Positions 26,932 through 37,642 of a stretch of 64,000 nt of DNA are shown one piece after another (position 1 is the stretch's first letter; each line of letters starts with the position of its first letter). The DNA is from Archangium sp. (lineage in GTDB: Bacteria > Myxococcota > Myxococcia > Myxococcales > Myxococcaceae), in contig JAUYRZ010000131.1 in assembly GCA_030695565.1 (NCBI GenBank), positions 22,808 through 86,807 on the forward strand. The letters run 5' to 3'. Under the pieces are notes generated by a model. That model did not search any database. It had not been told where the DNA came from and saw only the letters and a list, made by a program, of their open reading frames with translations. The position numbers and the translations under genes were made by a program.

Positions 26932-27270
26932 ATGGCAACCAAACATCGCCCCAGCAAGGACGACGGCGATACCGGTGTAGCTACGGCTACCAAGAAGAAG
27001 GAACAGCTGAAGAAGCCGCCGCTCTTCAAGGTGCTGTTCCACAACGACAACTACACGACCATGGAGTTCGTGGTCTTCGTGCTCCAGTCGGTGTTCCACA
27101 AGACGGAGTCGGACGCGATGTTGATCATGCTCAACGTGCATCGGTCGGGCTTCGGTGTCGCTGGTGTGTACACGAAAGAAATTGCCGAGATGAAGGTCAA
27201 CAAGACGCACCAGCTGGCGAAGGAACACGAGTTCCCGCTCAAGCTGTCAATCGAGCCAGAGGAAACCTGA
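26932..27270 (+). CDS. clpS: ATP-dependent Clp protease adaptor ClpS
   Basis: ClpS binds N-degron substrates and delivers them to ClpAP. The 112 aa have a disordered Lys-rich N-terminal extension and a ClpS core with FKVLFHNDNYTTMEFVV (the HNDDYT-type motif) and NVHRSGFGVAGVYTKEIAE. The sequence ends KLSIEPEE. No Shine-Dalgarno sequence is visible, but TACTTT at 26917-26922 lies 9 nt before the ATG. clpA starts 3 nt after its stop, the standard clpS-clpA pairing. Confidence 0.95.
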   Translation: MATKHRPSKDDGDTGVATATKKKEQLKKPPLFKVLFHNDNYTTMEFVVFVLQSVFHKTESDAMLIMLNVHRSGFGVAGVYTKEIAEMKVNKTHQLAKEHEFPLKLSIEPEET

Positions 27271-27273
27271 CAG

Positions 27274-29568
<2,295 letters not shown>

Positions 29569-29694
29569 TCGGCAGAAAGTGGAGCCCACACACCGGTCTC
29601 CCCGAGCGGAGTCCCTCGACTTCGCTCGAGATGAACGGGTGGGCCGCTGGCGAGCCCGAAGGAAAAGGGACATATTGCTAAGCGGGAGGTCAAA

Positions 29695-29958
29695 ATGACC
29701 CGTTCGCTCAGCGTTGCCCAGTTGAAAGCCCACCTCTCCGAGGTTCTGGGAGAGGTGCAGCACACCCGCGCGCAGATCGTGATCGAGAAGCACGGCAAGG
29801 CCGTCGCCATGCTGGTGCCGGTGGCAGCTGAACGGCCGACGGGATTGCTCGCGTTGGTGGGCGCCTTCGATGACGAGCCCGGCTACGCCCCGGCGCTCGA
29901 GTCCGTGGTGAAGGGTCGGCGCAAGGAAGGCAAACGCAAGGTGCCGAGCCTCAAGTGA
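29695..29958 (+). CDS. Phd/YefM-type antitoxin
   Basis: An 87-aa antitoxin. The N-terminal DNA-binding fold (MTRSLSVAQLKAHLSEVLGE, then IVIEKHGKAVAMLVP) is Phd/YefM. The basic C-terminal tail would neutralise the toxin. A strong Shine-Dalgarno sequence, GGGAGGT (29684-29690), precedes the ATG. The AT-rich CATATTGCTAAG just upstream probably holds the promoter/operator, where such antitoxins usually self-repress. It overlaps the PIN toxin gene by 4 nt (GTGA). Confidence 0.88.
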   Translation: MTRSLSVAQLKAHLSEVLGEVQHTRAQIVIEKHGKAVAMLVPVAAERPTGLLALVGAFDDEPGYAPALESVVKGRRKEGKRKVPSLK

Positions 29959-30359
29959 GATACGTCTTCGACACCGACGTGATCTCGGCCTTGCTGCGCC
30001 GCGACGCGCTGACGAAACTCCATCAGCGGCTCGCGCGGGTGCCGGTTCGCTCGCAGTTCACCACGAGCATCACCCTGGCCGAGCTGAGCTACGGCGCGCA
30101 GAAGGTCGGCAAGCTCGAGCTCTACGAGCGGGTGCGCCGAATTCTGAGCGAGGTCGAGACGCTCTCCTTCGACGTCGCGGCGGCGGAGGTCTACGGGCCT
30201 TTGCGCGCGCGGCTCGAACGGCGCGGGGCCCGGGTCGACGAGGCCGACCTGCGCATCGCCAGCATCGCGCTGGCGCACGACTGCACCCTGGTCACCGGCA
30301 AGGTGCGCCACTTCGCCCGGATCGAAGACCTGCGCGTCGAGAACTGGCTGGAGGCCTGA
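29955..30359 (+). CDS. PIN-domain toxin, VapC-type ribonuclease
   Basis: A 134-aa PIN nuclease: Asp6 (FDTDVISALL), Glu43 (SITLAELSYG) and Asp98 (DEADLRIASIALAH) are the metal-binding acids. The C-terminal LVTGKVRHFARI is the usual last motif, with no acidic residue in it. It is a likely RNase toxin restrained by the Phd-type partner. The GTG start overlaps the antitoxin stop, so it is translationally coupled. No other defence gene is adjacent. Confidence 0.9.
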   Translation: MRYVFDTDVISALLRRDALTKLHQRLARVPVRSQFTTSITLAELSYGAQKVGKLELYERVRRILSEVETLSFDVAAAEVYGPLRARLERRGARVDEADLRIASIALAHDCTLVTGKVRHFARIEDLRVENWLEA

Positions 30360-30391
30360 CGGCCCTCCGGGAGCGTGCTAGAGCGCCGCCC

Positions 30392-31093
30392 GTGAAGCAC
30401 GCGCTCCCCCAGGAACACACCTCCAAGCCCACGGGCAAGGCGGCTTTCTTCGACATCGACGGCACGTTGATCAGCACCAACGTGGTGCACGCGTACGGCT
30501 ACTACGCGATGAACGAAGGCAGCCTGCCGGGCATCTTGAAGCGCACGCTCACCACGGTCGCGCAGATCCCCCTCTTCGGCGCGCTCAACCTGGTCGACCG
30601 GAAGATCTTCAACGAGTACTTCTACCGCCAGTACGAGGGTCTGACCGAAGACCGGCTCTTGACGCTGACGGAAGACCTGTTCGAAGACGTGGTGAAGCCG
30701 GCCATCTTCTCGAAGGCGAAAGACCTCATCGACGAAGCGCGGCGCGCAGGCTGCCGCATCGTGCTGGTGACCGGCGCGCTCGACTTCACCATGCGCCCCC
30801 TCGCGCGGCACCTGGGCGCCGACGACCTCATCGCCAACCGCATGCAGTTCGTCGGCGGCATCGCCACCGGCAAGGTCATCCCGCCGATCATCGAAGGCGC
30901 CAACAAGGCCAACGTCATTCGCGAGTACTGCGAGACGCACCACATCTCGTTGATGAAGAGCTTCGCGTACACCGACAGCGCCTCTGACTACGCGATGCTC
31001 ACCGTGGTGGGCCGGCCGACCGCGGTGAACCCCGACATTCGCCTGCGGGCGTTGGCGCGCAGCTACAACTGGCCGATCCTCGACGTGCGCTGA
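30392..31093 (+). CDS. HAD-IB family phosphatase
   Basis: A 233-aa HAD hydrolase: motif I FFDIDGTLIST (Asp21, Asp23), motif II in IVLVTGALDFTMRPL, a Lys in EGANKANVI and motif IV FAYTDSASDYAML. This matches the SerB-like/HAD-IB group often annotated as phosphoserine or phospholipid-related phosphatase; the substrate is unknown. CTGACG-17 nt-TAGAGC ends 7 nt before the GTG start with no Shine-Dalgarno sequence, so a leaderless transcript is plausible. Confidence 0.88.
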   Translation: MKHALPQEHTSKPTGKAAFFDIDGTLISTNVVHAYGYYAMNEGSLPGILKRTLTTVAQIPLFGALNLVDRKIFNEYFYRQYEGLTEDRLLTLTEDLFEDVVKPAIFSKAKDLIDEARRAGCRIVLVTGALDFTMRPLARHLGADDLIANRMQFVGGIATGKVIPPIIEGANKANVIREYCETHHISLMKSFAYTDSASDYAMLTVVGRPTAVNPDIRLRALARSYNWPILDVR

Positions 31094-31099
31094 GCGGCT

Positions 31100-31471
31100 T
31101 CAGAAGTTGCACCTCGCGAGCGTTCGGTTGTCGATGGTCCACAGGCGATCCGAGAAGCACAGATTGATCGCCTCCAGCACGCAGTCGCGCCCGAACTCAT
31201 CGACGATCAGCACGTCCCAGGTGTCACAGGGCACGGTGACGGTGATCTGCTCGTTGGGGAACAACAGGTCGGGGAGCAGGTTCGGCCCCCAATCGGGGCT
31301 CTGCACCGGCGTCACCCGCAGCTCCGTGAGCACGTACGACGACGCGTTGTCCACGGTCAGGGTGGAGACCGAGCCCCCGCCACCGCCATACCGGTAGGGA
31401 TCAGGCCCGCCACACACGCAGCCTGAAACCGCCAGTGCCAGCACACAACTGATCATCCCTGAGGCGCGCAT
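31100..31471 (-). CDS. Small lipoprotein, tandem paralogue 2
   Basis: A 123-aa lipoprotein (MRASGMISCVLALAVSGC) with a strong ribosome-binding site (GAGGAGG). A Gly-rich linker precedes a ~90-residue beta domain: TLTVDNASSYVLTELRVTPV, then WDVLIVDEFGRDCVLEAINL and a C-terminal LWTIDNRTLARCNF. It is clearly homologous to the protein at 31541-31915 over the whole mature domain. The function is unknown. It is convergent with the HAD gene, 6 nt apart. Confidence 0.8.
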   Translation of the reverse strand: MRASGMISCVLALAVSGCVCGGPDPYRYGGGGGSVSTLTVDNASSYVLTELRVTPVQSPDWGPNLLPDLLFPNEQITVTVPCDTWDVLIVDEFGRDCVLEAINLCFSDRLWTIDNRTLARCNF

Positions 31472-31540
31472 GCGTTCCTCCTCGAGCCGTCGCCAGCGCT
31501 CGACCGAAGGAAGGCAACTTCAGGGCCAGCAGGCTCGGGT

Positions 31541-31915
31541 TCAAAAGGCGCAGTACCGCAGCGTGGTGTTGTCGATCACCCACAAGGTGTCTGCGCGGCA
31601 GAGGTCGACGTTGGGCAGCACGCAGTCGCGGTCGTACTCGTCGACGATCAGCACGTCGTAGTCGTTGCAGGCCACCGAGACGGTCAGCTGCTCGTCGGGG
31701 TAGAGGATGTCGCCGCCCAGCAGGTTCGCGCCCCACGTGGAGCTGCTCACGGCGGTCACGCGGATCTCGGTGAGCACGTACGACGAGCCGTTGTCGATGG
31801 TGAGGGTGCCGCTCGGGCTGGGCCCCGGCCCGGGACCCGGCGGAGGCCCCTCCACGTAGAAACAACCCGAGGCGAAGACGGCGAAGAGCGTGGTGGCCAA
31901 CACAGGGCTGCGCAT
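31541..31915 (-). CDS. Small lipoprotein, tandem paralogue 1
   Basis: A 124-aa lipoprotein (MRSPVLATTLFAVFASGC) with a Pro/Gly linker. The beta domain reads TLTIDNGSSYVLTEIRVTAV, then YDVLIVDEYDRDCVLPNVDL and LWVIDNTTLRYCAF. The Cys pairs and spacing match the neighbour at 31100-31471, so the two arose by tandem duplication. The 69-nt spacer between them has its own ribosome-binding site. The role is unknown. Confidence 0.8.
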   Translation of the reverse strand: MRSPVLATTLFAVFASGCFYVEGPPPGPGPGPSPSGTLTIDNGSSYVLTEIRVTAVSSSTWGANLLGGDILYPDEQLTVSVACNDYDVLIVDEYDRDCVLPNVDLCRADTLWVIDNTTLRYCAF

Positions 31916-32080
31916 GCGCCCTCCCAAGGCAACTTGGGGGCCGTTCGCTCTTTGAGGTGATTCCCAGCGGTTGAGAGCCCTGCGGCGCGTCGCCTGCCAT
32001 CGGAATGATGGGAGCACCCCATCGCTCTGAAGCCGACTTTGCCTTGATTCCAAGGCGCTGGACGGCGAGAAGCGACCGCG

Positions 32081-33694
32081 ATGCGCCCCCTGAAGACGCT
32101 GAAGAAGCTGTACGACGAAGAGTCCCACATCGTGATCACCGAGAAGGGTTCTCCCCCTCGGGTGATGTTCTACGGCGAGGACTTCTGGGTCGAAGATCTG
32201 CCCGTGGGCACCCGCGTCATTTTCCCGCGCCCGCCGCTGGAGGGCGTGCCCAACGTCAAGGCGGCCATCCGCTACGCCCTCAATCACCCCGAAGGCATGG
32301 ACCCGCTCCACGCCCTGCTCAAGCCGGGCATGAAGGTGACCATCGCCGTCGACGACATCTCGTTGCCGCTGCCGCCCATGAAGACGCCCGACGTGCGTCA
32401 GACCGTGTGCGAGATCGTGCTCGAGCTGCTGGCCGACTCCGGCGTCGACGACGTGCACATCATCATCGCCAACGCGCTCCACCGTCGCATGACCGACGCC
32501 GAGATGAAGCGCATGATGGGCGAGAAGATCTACGACGCCTTCGCGCCCGACCGGTACTACAACCACGACGCCGAAGACCCCGAGGGCATCACCGAGCTCG
32601 AGCGCACGTCTTCGAACGAAGTGGTGGCGATCAACCGCCGCGCCGCCGAGTCGGACCTCGTCATCTACGTGAACATCAACCTGGTGCCGATGGACGGCGG
32701 CCACAAGTCGGTGGGCACGGGCCTGACCAACTACGAATCACTGCGCGCGCACCACAACCCGCAGACCATTCGTGACTCGCCCTCGTACATGGAGCCCAAG
32801 AAGAGCCAGCTCCACAGCTCGGTCGATCGCATCGGCCGGGTGATCGACAAGACCATCAAGGTCTTCCACATCGAGACCACCATCAACAACCGGATGTTCG
32901 AAGAGCCGGTGGGCTTCTTGATGAAGAAGGAGGAAGACTTCAGCGAGTTCGACCGGCTCAAGCTCCAGGGCATGAAGTACGCGCTCTCGAAGATGCCGCG
33001 CCCGATGAAGCGCAAGATGTTCTTCAACATCTACGCGCCGTACGAAGTGACCGGCGTGTTCGCGGGGAGCACCGAGCCGACCCACGAGAAGACGCTGGAG
33101 ATGAGCTGGAAGCAGTACTCCGTGCCGGTGCAGGGCCAGAGCGACATCGTCATCTTCGGCATGCCGTACGTCTCGCCCTACAACGTGAACAGCATCTTGA
33201 ACCCGTTGCTCGTTCAGGTGATGGCGCTGGGCTACCTCTTCAACTTGAACCGCGGTGTGCCGTTGGTGAAGAAGGGCGGGGTCATCATCATCACCCACCC
33301 CTGCTACGACGAGTTCGACCCCGACCACCACGCGCCCTACATCGAGTTCTTCAATCGATGCCTCACCGAGACGCGTGACGCTCACGTGCTGTCACACAAG
33401 TACGAGCGCGAGTTCGCGAAGAACCCCAGCTACGTGCACCTGTACCGCAAGGGCAACAGCTACCACGGCGCTCACCCCTTCTACATGTGGTACTGGGGCG
33501 AGAACGGGCGTCAGCACGTCGGCAAGGTGATCGCCGCGGGCGCCGAGAACAACCACGTACCGGCGATCATGGGCTGGGATCGCGCTGACACCTTGTCGGA
33601 AGCGATCGAAGACGCGCGCGGCTTCATGGGGCGCTCGGCGAGCATCTCGTTCGTGAAGATTCCGCCGATCTTCCAGGTCGACGTTCGGCTGTAA
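32081..33694 (+). CDS. Lactate-racemase (LarA/DUF2088)-domain protein
   Basis: A 537-aa protein related to LarA, which uses a nickel-pincer cofactor to epimerise alpha-hydroxy acids. Visible LarA-like landmarks are [14 protein letters not shown] (Asp91/92), [15 protein letters not shown] (His134), [11 protein letters not shown] (His162) and [18 protein letters not shown] (His208, Lys209). The Arg that follows the Asp in LarA (D-x-T-R-P) is replaced by Leu here, and the protein is about 110 aa longer. A different substrate or a non-racemase role is therefore likely. No larB, larC or larE cofactor gene is in the window. Confidence 0.75.
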   Translation: MRPLKTLKKLYDEESHIVITEKGSPPRVMFYGEDFWVEDLPVGTRVIFPRPPLEGVPNVKAAIRYALNHPEGMDPLHALLKPGMKVTIAVDDISLPLPPMKTPDVRQTVCEIVLELLADSGVDDVHIIIANALHRRMTDAEMKRMMGEKIYDAFAPDRYYNHDAEDPEGITELERTSSNEVVAINRRAAESDLVIYVNINLVPMDGGHKSVGTGLTNYESLRAHHNPQTIRDSPSYMEPKKSQLHSSVDRIGRVIDKTIKVFHIETTINNRMFEEPVGFLMKKEEDFSEFDRLKLQGMKYALSKMPRPMKRKMFFNIYAPYEVTGVFAGSTEPTHEKTLEMSWKQYSVPVQGQSDIVIFGMPYVSPYNVNSILNPLLVQVMALGYLFNLNRGVPLVKKGGVIIITHPCYDEFDPDHHAPYIEFFNRCLTETRDAHVLSHKYEREFAKNPSYVHLYRKGNSYHGAHPFYMWYWGENGRQHVGKVIAAGAENNHVPAIMGWDRADTLSEAIEDARGFMGRSASISFVKIPPIFQVDVRL

Positions 33695-33716
33695 CAGGGG
33701 AGCACACCGGTGGGGA

Positions 33717-34013
33717 CTAGCGGCGCGCGACGACGTTGCGCTTGGCGACCACCTTGCCGCCGGGCGCCCGAACGGTCTCGACCTTCGGCGCCGGGTACGG
33801 CCACTGGCGCATGATGGGAATGTTGAGCGGCGCGTCGGGCAACACGGCCACCGACTTGAGCGCCCGGGCCCGTGACGGCGCCTGAGAGAAGTTCGCCACC
33901 ACCAGCGAGCAGATGATGATCAGCGCTCCGGCGATCAACGCACCGATGACGACCCGGCGATCGGTGACGAGGCGCTCGAGCGGACTGGGCACATCGAAGG
34001 TCTGGGTGGTCAT
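33717..34013 (-). CDS. Small single-pass membrane protein
   Basis: A 98-aa protein: a cytoplasmic N-terminus of about 20 residues, one helix (VVIGALIAGALIIICSLVVA), then a periplasmic tail rich in Pro, Val and Arg ending KVVAKRNVVARR. No family is recognised. AGGTGAGG serves as a ribosome-binding site. It is convergent with the LarA-like gene and divergent from the surface-lipoprotein operon. Confidence 0.6.
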   Translation of the reverse strand: MTTQTFDVPSPLERLVTDRRVVIGALIAGALIIICSLVVANFSQAPSRARALKSVAVLPDAPLNIPIMRQWPYPAPKVETVRAPGGKVVAKRNVVARR

Positions 34014-34324
34014 GGCGCCTCACCTGAGCAAACGGCAGGCCGCCTCACCGCCGCACTCGATCCAGCCACTTGGGCTGCACGCAACTCGGCACTGACTGCG
34101 CCGACGTGCTCCAGTGGAGTGCGCCGCTCTCAATTCGAAAGACCATTTACAAGACCGGCTCTTTGCCGCCCGTTGAGGCGGTGAGCGCCCTGAGCACACC
34201 GTCACCCGAGCGCGTCACTCGCGGCACACGCTCCGTGTGACCACATTGAAGTCTGCCACGATTGGAAATACTCGCGCCTCGCTGGGTTGGCCCCGAACCC
34301 AGTCCCCACCTGAAGGAACCGGCC
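34014..34324. other. 311-bp divergent intergenic region
   Basis: The longest non-coding gap in the window. It separates the small membrane protein gene from the giant lipoprotein operon. It is less GC-rich than its surroundings around 34130-34160 and 34240-34275. It must hold the promoter of a 14-kb operon. I see no clear sigma70 pair, no RNA gene and no dispersed repeat, only the hairpin at 34282-34302. Confidence 0.6.
34282..34302 (+). promoter_or_regulatory. Leader hairpin upstream of the surface-lipoprotein operon
   Basis: CTGGGTT (34282-34288), a GGCCCCG loop and AACCCAG (34296-34302) form a perfect 7-bp stem. It ends about 10 nt before the AAGGAA ribosome-binding site of the ATG at 34325. 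It could modulate translation or protect the 5' end of the long mRNA. This is structure by inspection only. Confidence 0.35.
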
Positions 34325-37300
34325 ATGACGATGTTTTTGCCCCGCGCCTGCCTGGTGCTTTGCCTGTTCATCGTCTCGTGCACGCAAGTCATCCCTGCTG
34401 TGCCGCCGCCCGACGCGCCGCGCATCCTGGGCTTTGCCGCCGGCGCGCGGGTGGTCAACACCAACGAGCCGGTGCGGCTCTCGTTCACCACCGAAGGCGC
34501 GACGCGCGTCTCGCTGGTCGATGACCAGGGCCAGGCCATTCAGCTCGAAGGCAGCGTCGAAGAAGGCGGCACCGAAGTCTCGCCGTCGCGCACCACCTTC
34601 TACGTGCTGCGCGCTTCGGGGCCCGGCGGCGTGACGAGCGCGTTCCTGCAGATCGCCGTCAACGAGCCGCTGCGTGAAGCGTTTCTCCTCGCGGTGCCGC
34701 CCGAAGTCGAAGCCGGCGAGCCGGTGCAGCTGCTCTGGTCGGCCCCGGGCGCCAGCAGCGTCACGCTCACTGAACGCGGCGGCATGCCGGTGACGCTGAC
34801 GGGCACCTCGGGGCTCGTGCCCATCACCCCGGCCACCTCGACCGGCTACCGGCTCACGGCGCGCGGGGTGACGGGCACGCCGCCCGTCGACGCGCTGGTC
34901 GAGGTGCGCGTCACGCCGGCGATCGGCGCCTTCGACTTCATGGCGGCCAACGGCGTGCGCGTGGGCGAGCCCATCGTCTTCTCCTGGGCCACGCGCGCAG
35001 CCGCGCAGCTCACCCTCTCCGAGCGCACCCTGGGGCAGATCACCGTGGTGACCGACCCGGGGGATCTCGCAGCGGGCACGTTCGACTTCGTGGTGCCGGC
35101 GATGACGCCGTCGGGCCTGGCCATCAGCGACGGGTTCCCGCTTCACTTCACGCTCACCGCGGCCTCGGGCGAAGCGCAGAGCACCCGCGCGGTTCACACG
35201 GCGGTCGGTAATCTCCCCGCCTTCGAGCGGGTCGACGCGCCTGCCGCCGTCAGCGCAGGCCGCTCCTTCATCATCTCGTGGCGCACGCTCAATGCGTCGC
35301 GCGTCACCTTGATGCAGGCGGGGTTGCCCATCTTCGAGACGCTGCCCAGCGCTCCCGACCGCGCGGTCATCGGCAGCGTCAGCCTGCCTTCGCCGGCGGC
35401 CGATACCGACTACGTGCTCGTCGCCAGCGACGAGCGGGGCCAGACCGCGTCACAGACGATCCGCGTGCGGTTGGTGCAGCCCCCGGTGATCACCACCTTC
35501 ACCGTGCCCGCGACGCTGAGCTCGCCCGGCGGCCAGGTCACCGCGCAGTGGGTGACCACCAACGCTGAGCGCGTGACGCTCAGGCTGGAGAACGGCGCCT
35601 CGCTCGCGCGGGTCACCGGCCTCTCCCAGGTGCGCATGGGCTCTGCGATGTTCAACCTCGCCTCGACCGCGGCCCTCACGCTCGAAGCGGTGAACGCCGC
35701 CGGTGACGTGGTGAGCGAGACCCGCACCATCCGGGTCTTCGGAAGCGCCGCCACGGTGAGCCCGCAACCTTCGCTGCGAACCACCACCGGCACCGCCACG
35801 CTCGATTGGCAGCTGGGCGCGTTGGGCGTCACCGAGACGGTGGGCCTGGCCGTCACCTCGGCTGACGGTGGGGTGCCCGCCGTGAGCGGCTCGATGAACT
35901 TCATCGATCTCACCGCCTCACTGACCGCCGAGACGCTGCCCTTCGCCGACCCCGGCAACGGCGCTGAGCTGATCCCCCTGGGCACCAGCGGCTTCAGCTT
36001 TCCGCTCGCAGGCCAGCTGCAGCGCCAGCTGTGGGTGTCGGCCAACGGCTTCATCGCCTTCAGCCAGCCCGCGTCACTCTCGCTCAACGCCGACCTCGGC
36101 CTGAGCAGCAACTCCACCCAGTCGATGCTCGCGCCCTTCTGGGACGACCTGGCGATCCCAGCCACCGGCAAGGTGCTCTACGAGCTGCAGACGCCCCCCG
36201 GCGCCGAACGTTTTCTCGTGGTGCAGTGGGACAAGGTCAAGCTGTCGACCACGAACTCCGAGCTCACCTTCCAGGTGCACCTGTACGAGTCGGGCCGGGT
36301 GACCTTCCTCTACAAGACGCTCACCGGAATGGGCTCGAGCTTCACCGTCGGCGTCAAGGCGACGCACGAGAACCTCCGCCAGCGCTACCAGTTCAACACC
36401 ACCGGTGGCCCCATCGCCGCGGATCTCGAGCTCAACTTCTTCACGGGCGGGCCGGCCGACGGCACCCTGCCGGTGACCACTTCGTCGAGCCGGCGAGTCG
36501 CCTTCTTCGGGCGCACGCCCAGCGGGTTGATGCCCGTGAGCGCCGACGTGCGCACCATCGCGGTGGGCGATCTCAAGATCACCGAGGCCATGCCCTTCCC
36601 CGAGGTGTCGGCGGCGTCGTTCGGCCAGTGGGTCGAGCTGCGCAACACCTTGAGCACGCCGGTCGATCTCGACGGCATCCTGCTCGCTTCGGCTTCGCTC
36701 CCTGATGCGGGCACCCTGCTGCCGCCGCGCGTGCTGATGCCCGGAGAGTTCGTGGTGATCGGTCAGTCGACCGACGTCACCCAGACCGGCGGGGCTCCCG
36801 TGCAGGTCGTGATGACCGACGTGCCGCTGGGACCCACCGACAGCGTGAGGCTGCTGGTGCAGGGCACCGCGGTGGCGTCGTTGGCGTGGGATGGCGGCAC
36901 GCTGGCCCAGTCGATCTTCGTGCCCGAAGGCCTGCTGGTGGCTGCGGGCAACGTGGTGACCTGCCCGCGTTCACAGAACTTCGGGCCCAACGGCGCTTTC
37001 GGCACGCCCGGCGCGGCCAACGAGTCGTGCGGCTACGTCATCACCAGCATCCCCGGTGGTTTCACCCCCGGGCCGCTGGGCTCGGAGGTCTTCGGCAGCC
37101 TCTCGGGCGACGAGGGCTACGGCAACGGCGTGCTGCCCGCGCCCTTCACCTACTTCGGTACTGCGTACACGGCGTTCAGCCTCTCGAACAACGGCTTCAT
37201 CACGTTGGGTGCACCGCTGACGAGCGCCTCGTTGAGCAACGGCACCACGGCCGCCACCACCGCCCCCAACGGGGTCATCGCCCCCTTCTGGGACGACCTG

Positions 37301-37627
37301 ATGCGTGACTCCGGGCGAAACGCGATGTGGCGCCAGGTCGATCGCACCATCATCAGCTACGAAAACTACCGGCCCTTCGGCTCGGCGTACACGCCCGGCA
37401 CGTTCCTGAACTTCCAGATTCACCTCATCGACACGGGTGTGATCGAGTTCCACTACGGGACGATCTCCACGACCTCGACCTCCCAGACCGTCATCGATCG
37501 CATCGCCGGCAACTCGGCCACCGTGTGGATCGAACGGCCCGACGGGGTGCTGGTGGTGCCGCACCGAATCAACCAACTCAATGGCGTGGTGCCGAACTCC
37601 GGCCTTCGCTTCACCCCCGCGCCCTGA
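34325..37627 (+). CDS. Giant surface lipoprotein A (Ig-like / nidogen-like / lamin-tail)
   Basis: A 1,100-aa lipoprotein (MTMFLPRACLVLCLFIVSC; AAGGA ribosome-binding site). The first ~480 residues are Ig-like beta repeats of ~95 aa with the recurring VTLSWxTxxA pattern (for example RLSFTTEGATRVSLVDDQG, QLLWSAPGASSVTLTERGG). Then come a nidogen-like domain (nt ~36020-36450; WVSANGFIAFSQ, MLAPFWDDL, FLVVQWDKVKL), a lamin-tail domain (nt ~36560-36900; ITEAMPFPEV, WVELRNTLSTPVDLDG) and a second nidogen-like domain (nt ~37040-37500; LSNNGFITLG, VIAPFWDDLMRDSG). It is the first gene of a five-gene operon and is paralogous to the next two. An adhesive or matrix role is inferred. Confidence 0.85.
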   Translation: MTMFLPRACLVLCLFIVSCTQVIPAVPPPDAPRILGFAAGARVVNTNEPVRLSFTTEGATRVSLVDDQGQAIQLEGSVEEGGTEVSPSRTTFYVLRASGPGGVTSAFLQIAVNEPLREAFLLAVPPEVEAGEPVQLLWSAPGASSVTLTERGGMPVTLTGTSGLVPITPATSTGYRLTARGVTGTPPVDALVEVRVTPAIGAFDFMAANGVRVGEPIVFSWATRAAAQLTLSERTLGQITVVTDPGDLAAGTFDFVVPAMTPSGLAISDGFPLHFTLTAASGEAQSTRAVHTAVGNLPAFERVDAPAAVSAGRSFIISWRTLNASRVTLMQAGLPIFETLPSAPDRAVIGSVSLPSPAADTDYVLVASDERGQTASQTIRVRLVQPPVITTFTVPATLSSPGGQVTAQWVTTNAERVTLRLENGASLARVTGLSQVRMGSAMFNLASTAALTLEAVNAAGDVVSETRTIRVFGSAATVSPQPSLRTTTGTATLDWQLGALGVTETVGLAVTSADGGVPAVSGSMNFIDLTASLTAETLPFADPGNGAELIPLGTSGFSFPLAGQLQRQLWVSANGFIAFSQPASLSLNADLGLSSNSTQSMLAPFWDDLAIPATGKVLYELQTPPGAERFLVVQWDKVKLSTTNSELTFQVHLYESGRVTFLYKTLTGMGSSFTVGVKATHENLRQRYQFNTTGGPIAADLELNFFTGGPADGTLPVTTSSSRRVAFFGRTPSGLMPVSADVRTIAVGDLKITEAMPFPEVSAASFGQWVELRNTLSTPVDLDGILLASASLPDAGTLLPPRVLMPGEFVVIGQSTDVTQTGGAPVQVVMTDVPLGPTDSVRLLVQGTAVASLAWDGGTLAQSIFVPEGLLVAAGNVVTCPRSQNFGPNGAFGTPGAANESCGYVITSIPGGFTPGPLGSEVFGSLSGDEGYGNGVLPAPFTYFGTAYTAFSLSNNGFITLGAPLTSASLSNGTTAATTAPNGVIAPFWDDLMRDSGRNAMWRQVDRTIISYENYRPFGSAYTPGTFLNFQIHLIDTGVIEFHYGTISTTSTSQTVIDRIAGNSATVWIERPDGVLVVPHRINQLNGVVPNSGLRFTPAP

Positions 37628-37642
37628 GCCGTGGAGACGCCC

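Noticed and set aside
29695..30359. Toxin-antitoxin pair as part of a defence island
   Set aside because: The flanking genes (clpA, HAD phosphatase) are housekeeping, and no restriction, CBASS, retron or phage gene is nearby.
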